Positions 34,463-43,071 of a DNA stretch of 64,000 bases are shown here, one piece after another (positions within the stretch are counted from its first letter, which is position 1; each line of letters starts with the position of its first letter). Origin of the DNA: Lachnospiraceae bacterium (lineage in GTDB: Bacteria; Bacillota; Clostridia; Lachnospirales; Anaerotignaceae); assembly GCA_019422065.1 (NCBI GenBank), contig JAHZEA010000007.1, positions 57,673 through 121,672 on the forward strand. The letters run 5' to 3'. The position numbers and the translations under genes were made by a program. The notes beneath the pieces are model-generated. The model worked only from the letters and a program-made list of their open reading frames with translations. It was not told the DNA's origin and searched no databases.

Positions 34463-35809
34463 TCAACCTAAAATTTGTTTTTCTATTTTTGATTTATGCA
34501 TTTTATAGTATATAAATCCTGCAAAGTCAGCTAAAAACCAGCCTATAGGTATTGAAGCCCAAATTGCTGTAACACCTATGGAAGGTATTGAAGATACAGT
34601 ATAAGAAATAAGAACTCGTGTGCCAAGAGAAATTACTGTTAAAACAACAGACATGGCTGGTATTTTGATTGCTCGATAGAAACCGTAAAAGAGCGACAAG
34701 AAACCTATACCTATGTAAAAAGCACCTTCAATTCTTAAATAATGTACTCCGGCTGCAATTATTTCTGTTTCTTCCGGATTGATGAATATAAGCATTAAGT
34801 ATTTTGCAAAAACACAAACTAAAACAGATATTATAATACAAAATACAGCGGCTGTTAATACAGCACTTTTAATGCCTTTTTCTATTCTTTCAGTTTTTTT
34901 AGCGCCATAATTCTGAGCTGTAAAAGTTGAAAATGCATTGCCAAAATCCATAACAGGCATGTATGCGAAAGAGTCTATTTTAACAGCAGCGGCAAAAGCT
35001 GCCATTATAGCAGTTCCAAAACTGTTAACTAATCCCTGAATCATAAGTATACCAAAATTCATTACCGACTGCTGTAAGCATGTAAGAAATGAAAACTGTG
35101 AAAGCTCAGAAACAGAGGCTTTTGTTATTTTCATATGCTTTTTGGAAACACGTATTTCAGGAAAATATTTGACTGTGTAAATCAATATTCCAATAGCTGA
35201 GACATACTGTGCTATTACTGTAGCTGCTGCCGCTCCGCCGACACCCCAATTAAAGTTTATAATAAACACTAAATCAAGAATTATGTTTAAAACCGCAGAA
35301 ACAGCCAAAAATACAAGTGGTATGAACGAATTTCCTATAGACCTTAAAACAGAGGCGAAAAAGTTATATATAAAAGATGCAATAAGGCCCATAAATATAA
35401 TAAAAACATAATCACGCATTAAGGAATATATTTCCTGAGGTGTTCTTAAAAACACAAGTATTCCATCGATAAATGCGAATGAAAGTATATTCAAAACAAT
35501 TGTTGTTATGCCTATAATTATAAAAGCTACAAATATAGAATTTTTAAGTTTATCTAAGTTACGCTGACCAAAATAAATAGAAAACAAAGCTCCGCTTCCC
35601 ATAGAAAGGCCTATAATTATTGATGTAATAAATGTCATAAGTGAGTATGCCGAGCCTACGGCAGCTAAGCCGTTAGAGCCAACATAGCGCCCAACTATAA
35701 ATGTGTCTGTTATGTTGTAAAACTGCTGAAGAAGATTACCTGCTATCATTGGAAGAGCAAATATCAGCATGGTTTTAGTTATATTTCCGTCTGTCAAATC
35801 CCTATTCAT
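34463..35809 (-). CDS. MATE family efflux protein (second copy, divergent from the first)
   Basis: A 448-residue, 12-helix antiporter. N-terminal LTDGNITKTMLIFALPMIAG and QQFYNITDTFIVGRYVG are characteristic of the Clostridia-rich MATE subgroup; it is only distantly similar to the MATE at 32-33 kb. ATG 35809 has only a weak GAAAG upstream. Last gene of a leftward cluster with the PAP2 and EamA genes (33-bp and 16-bp gaps), suggesting one transcript. Substrate unknown. Confidence 0.9.
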   Translation of the reverse strand: MNRDLTDGNITKTMLIFALPMIAGNLLQQFYNITDTFIVGRYVGSNGLAAVGSAYSLMTFITSIIIGLSMGSGALFSIYFGQRNLDKLKNSIFVAFIIIGITTIVLNILSFAFIDGILVFLRTPQEIYSLMRDYVFIIFMGLIASFIYNFFASVLRSIGNSFIPLVFLAVSAVLNIILDLVFIINFNWGVGGAAAATVIAQYVSAIGILIYTVKYFPEIRVSKKHMKITKASVSELSQFSFLTCLQQSVMNFGILMIQGLVNSFGTAIMAAFAAAVKIDSFAYMPVMDFGNAFSTFTAQNYGAKKTERIEKGIKSAVLTAAVFCIIISVLVCVFAKYLMLIFINPEETEIIAAGVHYLRIEGAFYIGIGFLSLFYGFYRAIKIPAMSVVLTVISLGTRVLISYTVSSIPSIGVTAIWASIPIGWFLADFAGFIYYKMHKSKIEKQILG

Positions 35810-35841
35810 GTATTAAACCAGCTTTCTTTATTTCTATTGAA

Positions 35842-36345
35842 TTATTTTTTCTGTAATATTCCAAAAAATGTTGCAGTACCAATAAATATACTTATAGCCA
35901 TACCGGCAATAACATCACTTATATAATGAACTCCGGTTAAAATTCTTGAAAAGCAAACAAAAAAACTAATAATTCCTGTGATTATACCCCAAAAAGGTGA
36001 TATAAAATATACAGCAAAAGTTATAATTACAGAACTTGATGCGTGTCGGCTTGGGCACGACTTGCCTTTTGAATGCGGCACTATAGGTTCAAAGCCAATG
36101 TTTTCAAAAGGCCGTTTTCGATTGATTTTATTTCGAATTTTAGTAACTAAATAAAAATCTATCCAAGGTATAGAGGCACAGGCAAAAACTCTTTTATCTC
36201 TTTTAATAGCTAAAAAAAACAGCATTGAATAGAATATCCACATAACAGGTTTTGGAAAGCCTTTATCAATAAATATAACTGCTTTTTCAAGTTGTTTATG
36301 GCTTTTAATAAAGTTGTTAAGCTTTATATAGTTTTCAGGTTTCAT
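35842..36345 (-). CDS. PAP2-family membrane phosphatase
   Basis: A 167-residue protein of about five membrane segments, likely dephosphorylating lipid (undecaprenyl or phosphatidate) pyro/phosphates on the outer membrane face. Motif C2 is PSRH (in SCPSRHASS, where the family has PSGH) and motif C3 is SRILTGVHYISD (S-R-x5-H-x3-D), with catalytic His present in both. Motif C1 (K-x6-R-P) reads R-NKINRK-RP, a conservative Lys to Arg change. ATG 36345. Sits between eamA and the MATE gene in the same direction. Confidence 0.82.
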   Translation of the reverse strand: MKPENYIKLNNFIKSHKQLEKAVIFIDKGFPKPVMWIFYSMLFFLAIKRDKRVFACASIPWIDFYLVTKIRNKINRKRPFENIGFEPIVPHSKGKSCPSRHASSSVIITFAVYFISPFWGIITGIISFFVCFSRILTGVHYISDVIAGMAISIFIGTATFFGILQKK

Positions 36346-36361
36346 TTTTTTACCGCCTTTT

Positions 36362-37264
36362 TTATTCAGTGCTTTTATTTGTACTCTTTAATGAAAGAAG
36401 CAAAACGGTAGTAATTATAAGGGCAAAGCCTGCTAAATCAAATACTGTAAATTTATTTTTAAGCCACAAAGCAGAAAAAACAGTAGCGCTTACAGGCTCT
36501 ATACATGCCAGCATGCTTCCCTTTGAAGCGCCTATTATGCTTACACCTTTAAGGTATAAAGTAAATGGCATGGCAGTACCTATAATTACTATTACCGCAA
36601 CTAAAAAAACTGTTGTAAAATCAATATTTTGCTCCATATTCCATGGCCTTATTACAATAGTGAAAACAACGCCGGCAATAAGCATGCCTAGGCCAGTTAC
36701 TGTAAGGCTTCCCCAGCGTTCAATGAGCCTTCCGGGAAGCACTGTATAAACTGCAAGTGTGAAAGCTGACAAAAGCCCAAAAAACAATCCTGAAGGTGAT
36801 ATGGCAAGATTATTTATATCTCCGTGAGTAGCTATAAGAAAAGTACCAGAAATTGCAAAAACAATTGCCAATATTTCACGCGGTTTAGGAAATCTTAAAT
36901 AGCGCAGACACATATAAATAAGTATAAGTGCCGGGCCTAAATACTGTAAGACTGTTCCGGTTGCCGCATTTGAACGAGCAATAGCGGCAAAGTATGTATA
37001 TTGGCATGTCATAAGTCCAGCTATACCGAATATTAAAAGTGCAATACGGTCTAGCTTATTATGCAAAATGCCTTTAATATTTTCTCTCTGTGTAAAAATA
37101 GCAAGTATTACCATTACTATTCCAGCAAACAGCATTCTGTAAGATGACAGCCATTCCGCATTTACATTTTTATAATTAAAAAGATATTGGCCGCATGTGC
37201 CTGAAAATCCCCAGCAGGTTCCGCTAACCAAAACAAATAACGGTCCCTTAATTTTTTCTTTCAT
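36362..37264 (-). CDS. EamA/DMT-superfamily transporter
   Basis: A 300-residue protein with ten membrane segments as two EamA repeats of five (about 10-140 and 150-290). ATG 37264 was chosen for the GGGGAG spaced 7 bp before it; an in-frame ATG lies five codons upstream. GTCWGFSGTCGQYLF and the second-repeat GASKGSMLACIEPVSATVFSAL are family motifs. Members export amino acids or metabolites; substrate unknown. First gene of the leftward eamA-pap2-MATE cluster, divergent from the fructose operon. Confidence 0.88.
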   Translation of the reverse strand: MKEKIKGPLFVLVSGTCWGFSGTCGQYLFNYKNVNAEWLSSYRMLFAGIVMVILAIFTQRENIKGILHNKLDRIALLIFGIAGLMTCQYTYFAAIARSNAATGTVLQYLGPALILIYMCLRYLRFPKPREILAIVFAISGTFLIATHGDINNLAISPSGLFFGLLSAFTLAVYTVLPGRLIERWGSLTVTGLGMLIAGVVFTIVIRPWNMEQNIDFTTVFLVAVIVIIGTAMPFTLYLKGVSIIGASKGSMLACIEPVSATVFSALWLKNKFTVFDLAGFALIITTVLLLSLKSTNKSTE

Positions 37265-37438
37265 AATACTTCTCCCCATACTAAAAACTTACTGATAAAC
37301 ACAAAGAATTATAACATACTATTGATATCTTTAAAACATTAAAATATTAAAAATTTCTATTGATTACAAAAATATACATTTATAATTTTGGATAGTAAAT
37401 GTTACTTTGGTTAATATAAATTTACGGGGTGATTTTTA
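37265..37438. promoter_or_regulatory. Divergent promoter region, eamA cluster / fructose operon
   Basis: Leftward, TATAAT (complement of 37306-37311 region) is a likely -10 for the eamA cluster. Rightward, TTGATT with TATAAT 15 bp later, near 37366-37386, is a possible but poorly spaced promoter for the pfkB operon. No recognisable cre box or FruR site was identified. Confidence 0.35.
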
Positions 37439-38347
37439 ATGATTTATACAGTTACGCTTAATCCGTCTGTTGATTATGTTATGGAATGTTCAGATATTAA
37501 AATCGGCGGGTTGAACAGAAGCGCTAAAGAGTCGTTTTTTGTAGGAGGCAAGGGTATAAATGTTTCAGCAATGCTTAAAAATTTAGCTGTTGAAAGCATA
37601 TGCCTTGGCTTTACAGCCGGTTTTACAGGCGAAATGATAGAAAACACTTTGACTTCTATGGGAATAAAACAAAGCTTTATACGTTTGCCCAAAGGTGAAA
37701 CAAGAATAAATGTAAAACTAAAAGGCGAAAATGAAACTGAAATAAATGGCTGCGGACCAAGAGCAGGAAAAAAAGAAGTTGATAAACTGCTTGATATGCT
37801 TCAAAAACTGAATAAAGACGATTTGGCAGTTTTGTCCGGCTCCGAAATTATAAGCGATTATGATAATTTATATGAATTGATGGCTAAAAGTCTTAATGAT
37901 GCCGGTGTTGGATTTATTGCCGATACATCAGGAAGAAGTTTAAAAAGTGTATTAAAGTATAAGCCGTTTCTTGTAAAGCCCAATGTTTACGAGCTGGAGG
38001 AGTTTTTTGGTGAGAAGGCCGAAAATGAAGAAAAAATAATAGACCTTGCTGTAAAACTCAAAAAAGAAGGCCCTGAAAACGTTCTTGTTTCAAGAGGAGG
38101 CAAGGGCGCTGTTATAGCCTGCAAAGATAACAGTGTTTATTCATTGCCTGCACCAAAAGGCACAAAAGTTAACACTGTTGGCTCAGGTGATTCAATGGTT
38201 GCCGGATTTGCTGCCGGATACATGTGGTACGGAGATTATGAAAAAGCCTTTTTGCTTTCTGTAGCGGCAGGTTCTGCAACAGCTTTTTCGGAAAATATTG
38301 CATCAAAAGAAAAAGTTATGGAACTTTTTGAGAAAATATCAATATAA
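37439..38347 (+). CDS. pfkB: 1-phosphofructokinase
   Basis: Phosphorylates fructose 1-phosphate, the product of the fructose PTS, to fructose 1,6-bisphosphate. It has 302 residues of the PfkB/ribokinase fold, ATG 37439 after GGGGTG. N-terminal MIYTVTLNPSVDYVM and VGGKGINVS are FruK/LacC signatures. C-terminal NTVGSGDSMVAGFAAGYM carries the anion hole and catalytic Asp. Being directly upstream of a fructose EII points to 1-phosphofructokinase rather than tagatose 6-phosphate kinase. First gene of pfkB-fruA-ptsH-ptsI. Confidence 0.92.
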   Translation: MIYTVTLNPSVDYVMECSDIKIGGLNRSAKESFFVGGKGINVSAMLKNLAVESICLGFTAGFTGEMIENTLTSMGIKQSFIRLPKGETRINVKLKGENETEINGCGPRAGKKEVDKLLDMLQKLNKDDLAVLSGSEIISDYDNLYELMAKSLNDAGVGFIADTSGRSLKSVLKYKPFLVKPNVYELEEFFGEKAENEEKIIDLAVKLKKEGPENVLVSRGGKGAVIACKDNSVYSLPAPKGTKVNTVGSGDSMVAGFAAGYMWYGDYEKAFLLSVAAGSATAFSENIASKEKVMELFEKISI

Positions 38348-38360
38348 GGAGTTGATATAA

Positions 38361-40247
38361 TTGAAAATTACAGAGCTTATAAACCCAGAAAGGATAAGAA
38401 CGGGCGTTCAAGTAAAAAGTAAAGACGAAATGATTTCTTATCTTTCGGAATTAATGTTTAACTCTAAAATTGTAACAGACAGAAAAAAGTTTGAAGAGGA
38501 TTTGAAAAAAAGAGAAGAACAGTCTACTACAGCAGTGGGCGAAGGTATTGCAGTACCCCATGCAAAAAGCTCTGCTGTAAAAAAGGCTGCTATTGGCGCT
38601 GTGCTTCTTAAAAATGGTATTGATTACGGCGCTGAAGACGGAGAAAAAAGCCGACTGTTTTTTGTAATAGCAGCACCTCAGGGTGGAGAAAATGTTCATC
38701 TTGATGCTTTGGGCAAGCTTTCCGCAATGCTTATGAATGAGGATTTTATAAATGACCTTATGGCTGCTACAAATAAAGAAATGTTTTATGAAATTATCAA
38801 AAAATATGAAAAAGACGATAGTCAAGAGCGGGCAGAAGAAAGCGCAAAAGAAGAAACTGACAGGTATGATGTTGTAGCTGTTACTGCCTGCCCTACAGGT
38901 ATTGCCCATACGTTTATGGCAGCTGAAGGTCTTGAAAAAGCAGCACAAAAAATGGGTATTAAAATTAAAGTTGAGAAAAACGGCGCTTCCGGTATAAAAG
39001 ATATGCTTACTGATGAAGATATTAAAAATGCTTCAGCTGTAATTGTGGCAGCAGACAGAAAAGTTGAAATGGCACGTTTTGACGGTAAGCCTATTGTTAT
39101 AACTAAAGTTTCTCAAGGTATAAATAATGCACAGGGGCTAATTGAAAAAGCGCTTGATAAAAATACAGAAATATATAGGCATAGCGAAAGTGCCGAAAAC
39201 AGCACTTATTCCGGTACAGGCCAAAAAAAAGGCCTTCATAGTATTTATACCGATTTAATGAATGGTGTTTCTTTTATGCTGCCTTTTGTAATAGGCGGAG
39301 GTATATTAATAGCTATTTCTTTCCTGCTTGATGATTATACTATAGACCCTTCAAACTTTGGTATGAATACTCCTGTTGCGGCGTTTTTTAAAACAGTAGG
39401 CGGCGCGGCATTTGGCTTTATGCTTCCTGTTTTAGCTGGATATATAGCTATGAGTATAGCCGACAGACCGGCGCTTGCGGCAGGTTTTACAGGTGGATAT
39501 TTGGCTCAGCAGGGCGGCAGTGGATTTTTAGGTGCTCTTTTAGCCGGATTCTTAGCAGGTTATGTTATGATTGGAATTAAAAAAGCTTTTGATAATCTGC
39601 CGGAAAGTCTTTCCGGTATTAAAAGTGTATTGCTCTATCCGCTTTTAAGTATATTAATAACAGGTGCGGTTATTCAGTTTATATTAAATCCGCCTGTAAG
39701 TGCTTTAAATGCTCTGCTTTATTCCGGCCTTAACAGTATGGGCAACTCAAGCCGTGTACTTTTGGGCATTGTTTTAGCCGGAATGATGGCTGTAGATATG
39801 GGCGGACCTATTAATAAAGCGGCTTATGTTTTTGGAACAGCGGCAATTTCAGAGGGCAGGTATGACATTATGGCAGCAGTTATGATTGGTGGAATGGTAC
39901 CGCCTATAGCCATAGCTCTTTGTTCAACATTTTTTAAGAACAGGTTTACCTCAAGAGAAAGAAAAAGTGCAGCTGTAAACTATATTATGGGACTTTCATT
40001 TATTACAGAAGGTGCAATTCCTTTTGCAGCTTCTGACCCATTAAGAGTAATACCTGCATGTGCAATTGGCGCAGCAGTTTCTGGCGGACTTTCAATGTTT
40101 TTTAACTGCACATTAATGGCACCTCATGGTGGAATATTTGTAATACCGGTAATAGGCAACTGGACAGGGTATTTGTTGTCACTTGTTATAGGTTCAGCTA
40201 TAGGTATGTTACTTCTTGCAATATTTAAAAAACCAGTGGAGGAATGA
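38361..40247 (+). CDS. fruA: PTS fructose-specific EIIABC
   Basis: Imports fructose and phosphorylates it at C1. It has 628 residues, TTG 38361 after AAGGAG. EIIA is at 1-145, with active His in VGEGIAVPHAKSSA. EIIB is at about 170-270, with active Cys in VVAVTACPTGIAHTFMAAE. EIIC is at about 295-628, with some nine membrane segments (GVSFMLPFVIGGGILIA; DMGGPINKAAYVFG; ITEGAIPFAASDP). The fused A-B-C order is usual for Firmicutes FruA. Followed 3 bp later by its own HPr gene, then Enzyme I: a complete phosphorelay in one operon. Confidence 0.96.
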   Translation: MKITELINPERIRTGVQVKSKDEMISYLSELMFNSKIVTDRKKFEEDLKKREEQSTTAVGEGIAVPHAKSSAVKKAAIGAVLLKNGIDYGAEDGEKSRLFFVIAAPQGGENVHLDALGKLSAMLMNEDFINDLMAATNKEMFYEIIKKYEKDDSQERAEESAKEETDRYDVVAVTACPTGIAHTFMAAEGLEKAAQKMGIKIKVEKNGASGIKDMLTDEDIKNASAVIVAADRKVEMARFDGKPIVITKVSQGINNAQGLIEKALDKNTEIYRHSESAENSTYSGTGQKKGLHSIYTDLMNGVSFMLPFVIGGGILIAISFLLDDYTIDPSNFGMNTPVAAFFKTVGGAAFGFMLPVLAGYIAMSIADRPALAAGFTGGYLAQQGGSGFLGALLAGFLAGYVMIGIKKAFDNLPESLSGIKSVLLYPLLSILITGAVIQFILNPPVSALNALLYSGLNSMGNSSRVLLGIVLAGMMAVDMGGPINKAAYVFGTAAISEGRYDIMAAVMIGGMVPPIAIALCSTFFKNRFTSRERKSAAVNYIMGLSFITEGAIPFAASDPLRVIPACAIGAAVSGGLSMFFNCTLMAPHGGIFVIPVIGNWTGYLLSLVIGSAIGMLLLAIFKKPVEE

Positions 40248-40250
40248 TAT

Positions 40251-40508
40251 ATGGAAAGCTTTGAGTATATTTTACAGGATAAAGAAGGAATACACGCACG
40301 ACCGGCAGGCATTGTTGTAAAAGCTGCCAAGGAATTTAAAAGTGACATTACAATGGAAAACAAAGGTAAAACAGTTAACTGCAAAGGCATTTTTGCCGTT
40401 ATGAGCCTTGCAGCCAAGTGTGGTGAAAAAATAGTAATTACAGCTAATGGAAGCGATGAGAAAGAAGCTATTAAGGCTGTAAGTGCCGCTATTAAAGAAA
40501 ATTTGTAG
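40251..40508 (+). CDS. ptsH: HPr-type phosphocarrier with His15 but without Ser46
   Basis: An 85-residue HPr, ATG 40251 with GGAGGA upstream at the end of fruA. GIHARPAG gives the phospho-accepting His15 and Arg17. In the regulatory helix, residues 43-53 read NCKGIFAVMSL where canonical HPr has K-S46-I-M-G-V-M-S; position 46 is Gly (codon GGC), so HPr kinase could not phosphorylate it and it should not act as CcpA corepressor. It is the mirror image of Crh, which keeps Ser46 and loses His15. Most likely a carrier dedicated to this fructose PTS; a general HPr with Ser46 is expected elsewhere. Confidence 0.93.
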   Translation: MESFEYILQDKEGIHARPAGIVVKAAKEFKSDITMENKGKTVNCKGIFAVMSLAAKCGEKIVITANGSDEKEAIKAVSAAIKENL

Positions 40509-40518
40509 GAGGCATTTT

Positions 40519-42135
40519 ATGATTACTAAAAACGGTAAAGGTGTTTTCGGCGGTATTGCCTTTGGAAATATAAAAATATTTAATGGTGATAAAAAAGTTA
40601 AAAAGTATTTTACTTCTGATACAGCAGGAGAAAAAAAGCGTTTTGAAGCAGCTAGAAAAAAAGCCTATGACAAAACAATTAAACTTATGGAAAAAACAGC
40701 CAATGAAATAGGCAAAAAAGAAGCCGCAATATTTGAAATCCATTCAATGATGATTAATGACGATGACTTTGTTGCTTTAGCGGAAAGTAAAATTGACGGC
40801 GGAATAAATGCCGAAGCAGCCGTGCACGAAGCCGGAGAAGAAATGGCTGAAATGTTTTCGTCTTTAAGTGATGAATATATGCGCCAAAGAGCGGCTGATG
40901 TTAAAGATGTTGCAGAAAGAATAGTTGAGGCTTTTGGTCAAGATGATGACAAGTCAGCATCAGGAGAGAAAACAATTATTGTAGCTTATGATTTAACACC
41001 AAGCCAAACAGTAGGACTGAGGGATAAAAATATATCTGGTTTTGTAACAGAAGGCGGTTCTGCTACATCTCATACAGCCATACTTGCAAGAACAATGAAT
41101 ATTCCGGCTGTTATTGGTGTAAAAGGTATACTTGATGAAGCTTATGATGGACGTTTTGCTGCTGTAGACAGCTCCAGCGGAACAATATATATTGAGCCTA
41201 ACGCTACAACAATTAACCGTCTAAAAGATAAAAAAAATAAGGCAGAAACAGAAATGCAGCTTTTGCAGAGGTATAAAGGTGTTAAAACCGAAACAAAAGG
41301 CGGTAAAAGCGTTATGCTTTATGCCAATATATCAAACATGACTGATTTAGATATGGTATTGGCAAATGATGCTGAAGGTATAGGACTTTTCAGAACAGAA
41401 TTTATATTTATGGGAAGAAATACTTTTCCATCTGAAGACGAGCAGTTTGAGATATATAAAAAGGCTGTTGAAAAAATGGGCGGTAAGCGCGTTATTATTA
41501 GAACAGTTGATATAGGCGCTGATAAAAAGGTTGACTATTTTAATATACCACATGAGGAAAATCCAGCATTGGGTTACAGAGCAATAAGAATTTGCCTTGA
41601 CAGGGTTAATATATTTAAGGTTCAGCTTAGGGCAATTCTGCGTGCGTCACACTATGGAAAAGCAGCACTTATGTTTCCTATGATTTGTACTTTAGAAGAA
41701 TTGAGAAAAGCTAAAAATATTTTAAACGAAGTAAAACTGGAACTGGATTTTGAGTCTGTGCCTTATGACAGGAATATTGAAGTGGGAATTATGGTTGAAA
41801 CACCGTCTGCGGCACTTATAAGCGAGTCTTTGGCTAAAGAATGTGACTTTTTCAGTATAGGTACAAACGACCTTACTCAGTATACATTGGCTGTTGACAG
41901 ACAGAACAATATGGTAAATTCTAAATTTGACACTGACCATGAATCAATACTGCGCCTTATACACTTTACAGCGCAAAGCGCCAAAAAGGAAGGTATTTGG
42001 GTTGGTATTTGCGGTGAGCTTGGAGCAGACAAGCGCCTCACAGAAAAATTTATTAAATGGGGCATAGAGGAGCTTTCCGTTTCCCCGGTTTATATACTTT
42101 CACTTAGAAAGCATATAACCGAAATGGAATTTTAA
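40519..42135 (+). CDS. ptsI: PTS Enzyme I (phosphoenolpyruvate-protein phosphotransferase)
   Basis: Transfers phosphate from PEP to HPr. It has 538 residues; ATG 40519 was chosen for TAGGAGG before it (open frame extends into ptsH). The N-terminal HPr-binding and swivel domain has active His in EGGSATSHTAILARTMNIP. The C-terminal PEP-binding barrel has GLFRTEFIFMGR and the catalytic Cys in VGICGELGAD. About 30 residues shorter than typical EI (about 570), ending shortly after VSPVYILSLRKHI. Together with ptsH it makes the operon self-sufficient; it may be a second, fructose-dedicated EI. Confidence 0.93.
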   Translation: MITKNGKGVFGGIAFGNIKIFNGDKKVKKYFTSDTAGEKKRFEAARKKAYDKTIKLMEKTANEIGKKEAAIFEIHSMMINDDDFVALAESKIDGGINAEAAVHEAGEEMAEMFSSLSDEYMRQRAADVKDVAERIVEAFGQDDDKSASGEKTIIVAYDLTPSQTVGLRDKNISGFVTEGGSATSHTAILARTMNIPAVIGVKGILDEAYDGRFAAVDSSSGTIYIEPNATTINRLKDKKNKAETEMQLLQRYKGVKTETKGGKSVMLYANISNMTDLDMVLANDAEGIGLFRTEFIFMGRNTFPSEDEQFEIYKKAVEKMGGKRVIIRTVDIGADKKVDYFNIPHEENPALGYRAIRICLDRVNIFKVQLRAILRASHYGKAALMFPMICTLEELRKAKNILNEVKLELDFESVPYDRNIEVGIMVETPSAALISESLAKECDFFSIGTNDLTQYTLAVDRQNNMVNSKFDTDHESILRLIHFTAQSAKKEGIWVGICGELGADKRLTEKFIKWGIEELSVSPVYILSLRKHITEMEF

Positions 42136-42142
42136 TATATAA

Positions 42143-42179
42143 GGCGGGCTTTAATTATTATTAAAGTCCGCCGCTTTTT
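42143..42179 (+). terminator. Intrinsic terminator of the fructose operon
   Basis: GGCGGGCTTTAA (42143-42154) pairs with TTAAAGTCCGCC (42161-42172, one G-U), then GCTTTTT. Confidence 0.88.
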
Positions 42180-42316
42180 GTAAAAAACTGCACAAAAAAT
42201 GCTTTATATTATATGCGCTTATGTGACAAACTTTTTTGAAACATGTAATTTTTGTTAGAAATTTGAATTTTTAGGTGATAAACTATTTTTAAACAAAAAG
42301 TCATGGAGGGATTTAT

Positions 42317-42556
42317 ATGAAGCGAATAATTTCAGCATGCCTTGAGCAGACTATTCATTTTCAGTTAAAAGACGGTGTTGAAAAAAGTATTGCAGTAAGA
42401 AATGCAAAAGAAGATTACGAAACATATAAAAAACAAATGGAAAGATGCAATATCAAATATAAAATAGTTGATGAGAAAGAACAGCCTGACGGCTCAATTA
42501 TAATTAAAATAAAGAAACAATATAATAATTATAAATGTGATGAATACATAAATTAA
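42317..42556 (+). CDS. Small conserved-looking protein, 79 aa, function unknown
   Basis: ATG 42317 is preceded by a strong TGGAGGG. No signal peptide or membrane segment. The sequence is charged (Lys/Glu-rich), with a central helical stretch (AKEDYETYKKQMERCN) and a terminal beta-like part (PDGSIIIKIKKQYNNY). It has its own terminator, so it is a true monocistronic gene rather than noise. I recall similar uncharacterised small proteins in Lachnospiraceae, but cannot name a family. Confidence 0.7.
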   Translation: MKRIISACLEQTIHFQLKDGVEKSIAVRNAKEDYETYKKQMERCNIKYKIVDEKEQPDGSIIIKIKKQYNNYKCDEYIN

Positions 42557-42586
42557 GTATTTTTTATTGTAAATAATATATAAAAT

Positions 42587-42625
42587 AAAACAGCATGAAA
42601 TTGATAATGATTTCATGCTGTTTTT
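42587..42625. terminator. Bidirectional intrinsic terminator
   Basis: AAAACAGCATGAAAT (42587-42601) pairs with ATTTCATGCTGTTTT (42610-42624), between the small gene (+) and DUF523 (-). Confidence 0.9.
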
Positions 42626-42645
42626 GCTTATTTTGCTTATAATAA

Positions 42646-43071
42646 TTATTCTAAATCAAAATTGTTTTCGTTTTTTATTTCTATTCCGTTTTTGCTTAAA
42701 AGCTCAGCGGCTATGCCGTTTCCGTTGGTTAAAGTTTTGGAAAATGTACCGTCGTAAACTTTGCCGAAACCGCAGGAAGGGCTGTTGCTTTTTAGTATCG
42801 CTTTTTTAATGTTGTTAAGCTTTGCGATTTTTAATGTTTCCTCAGCACCCTTTATAAATTCCTCTGTGTGGTCAGCTCCGCCTTTTTCCAAAACACGGCC
42901 GTTTTTTATTTCCACAGGATTGCGTGGTGTTGGTCTGCCGCCCAACTGCTCGGGACAAACAGGAATAAGAATTTCTTTTTGGCTTAAAGACATAACTTTT
43001 TCATTGGCTTTTATTTTGCAGTCATATCTGCAGCCAATTCCTAAAAGGCACGCACTTACAAGTATTGCCAT
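42646..43071 (-). CDS. DUF523 family protein
   Basis: A 141-residue cytoplasmic protein. ILVSACLLGIGCRYDCK near the N-terminus, PVCPEQLGGRPTPR in the middle and LKSNSPSCGFGKVYDG after are the conserved Cys-containing motifs of DUF523, which may bind metal or a cofactor; the family function is not established. Its ATG (43071) shares one base with the prfC stop codon, so it is translationally coupled and co-transcribed with prfC. Confidence 0.88.
   Translation of the reverse strand: MAILVSACLLGIGCRYDCKIKANEKVMSLSQKEILIPVCPEQLGGRPTPRNPVEIKNGRVLEKGGADHTEEFIKGAEETLKIAKLNNIKKAILKSNSPSCGFGKVYDGTFSKTLTNGNGIAAELLSKNGIEIKNENNFDLE

Noticed and set aside
36369..36749. 126-codon + strand frame opposite the EamA gene
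   Set aside because: Shadow of a membrane protein gene with biased codons; no ribosome binding site.
38451..38948. 165-codon open frame on the minus strand opposite fruA
   Set aside because: Low-complexity Phe/Cys/Ser-rich translation, no ribosome binding site, fully antisense to conserved EIIA/EIIB coding sequence.
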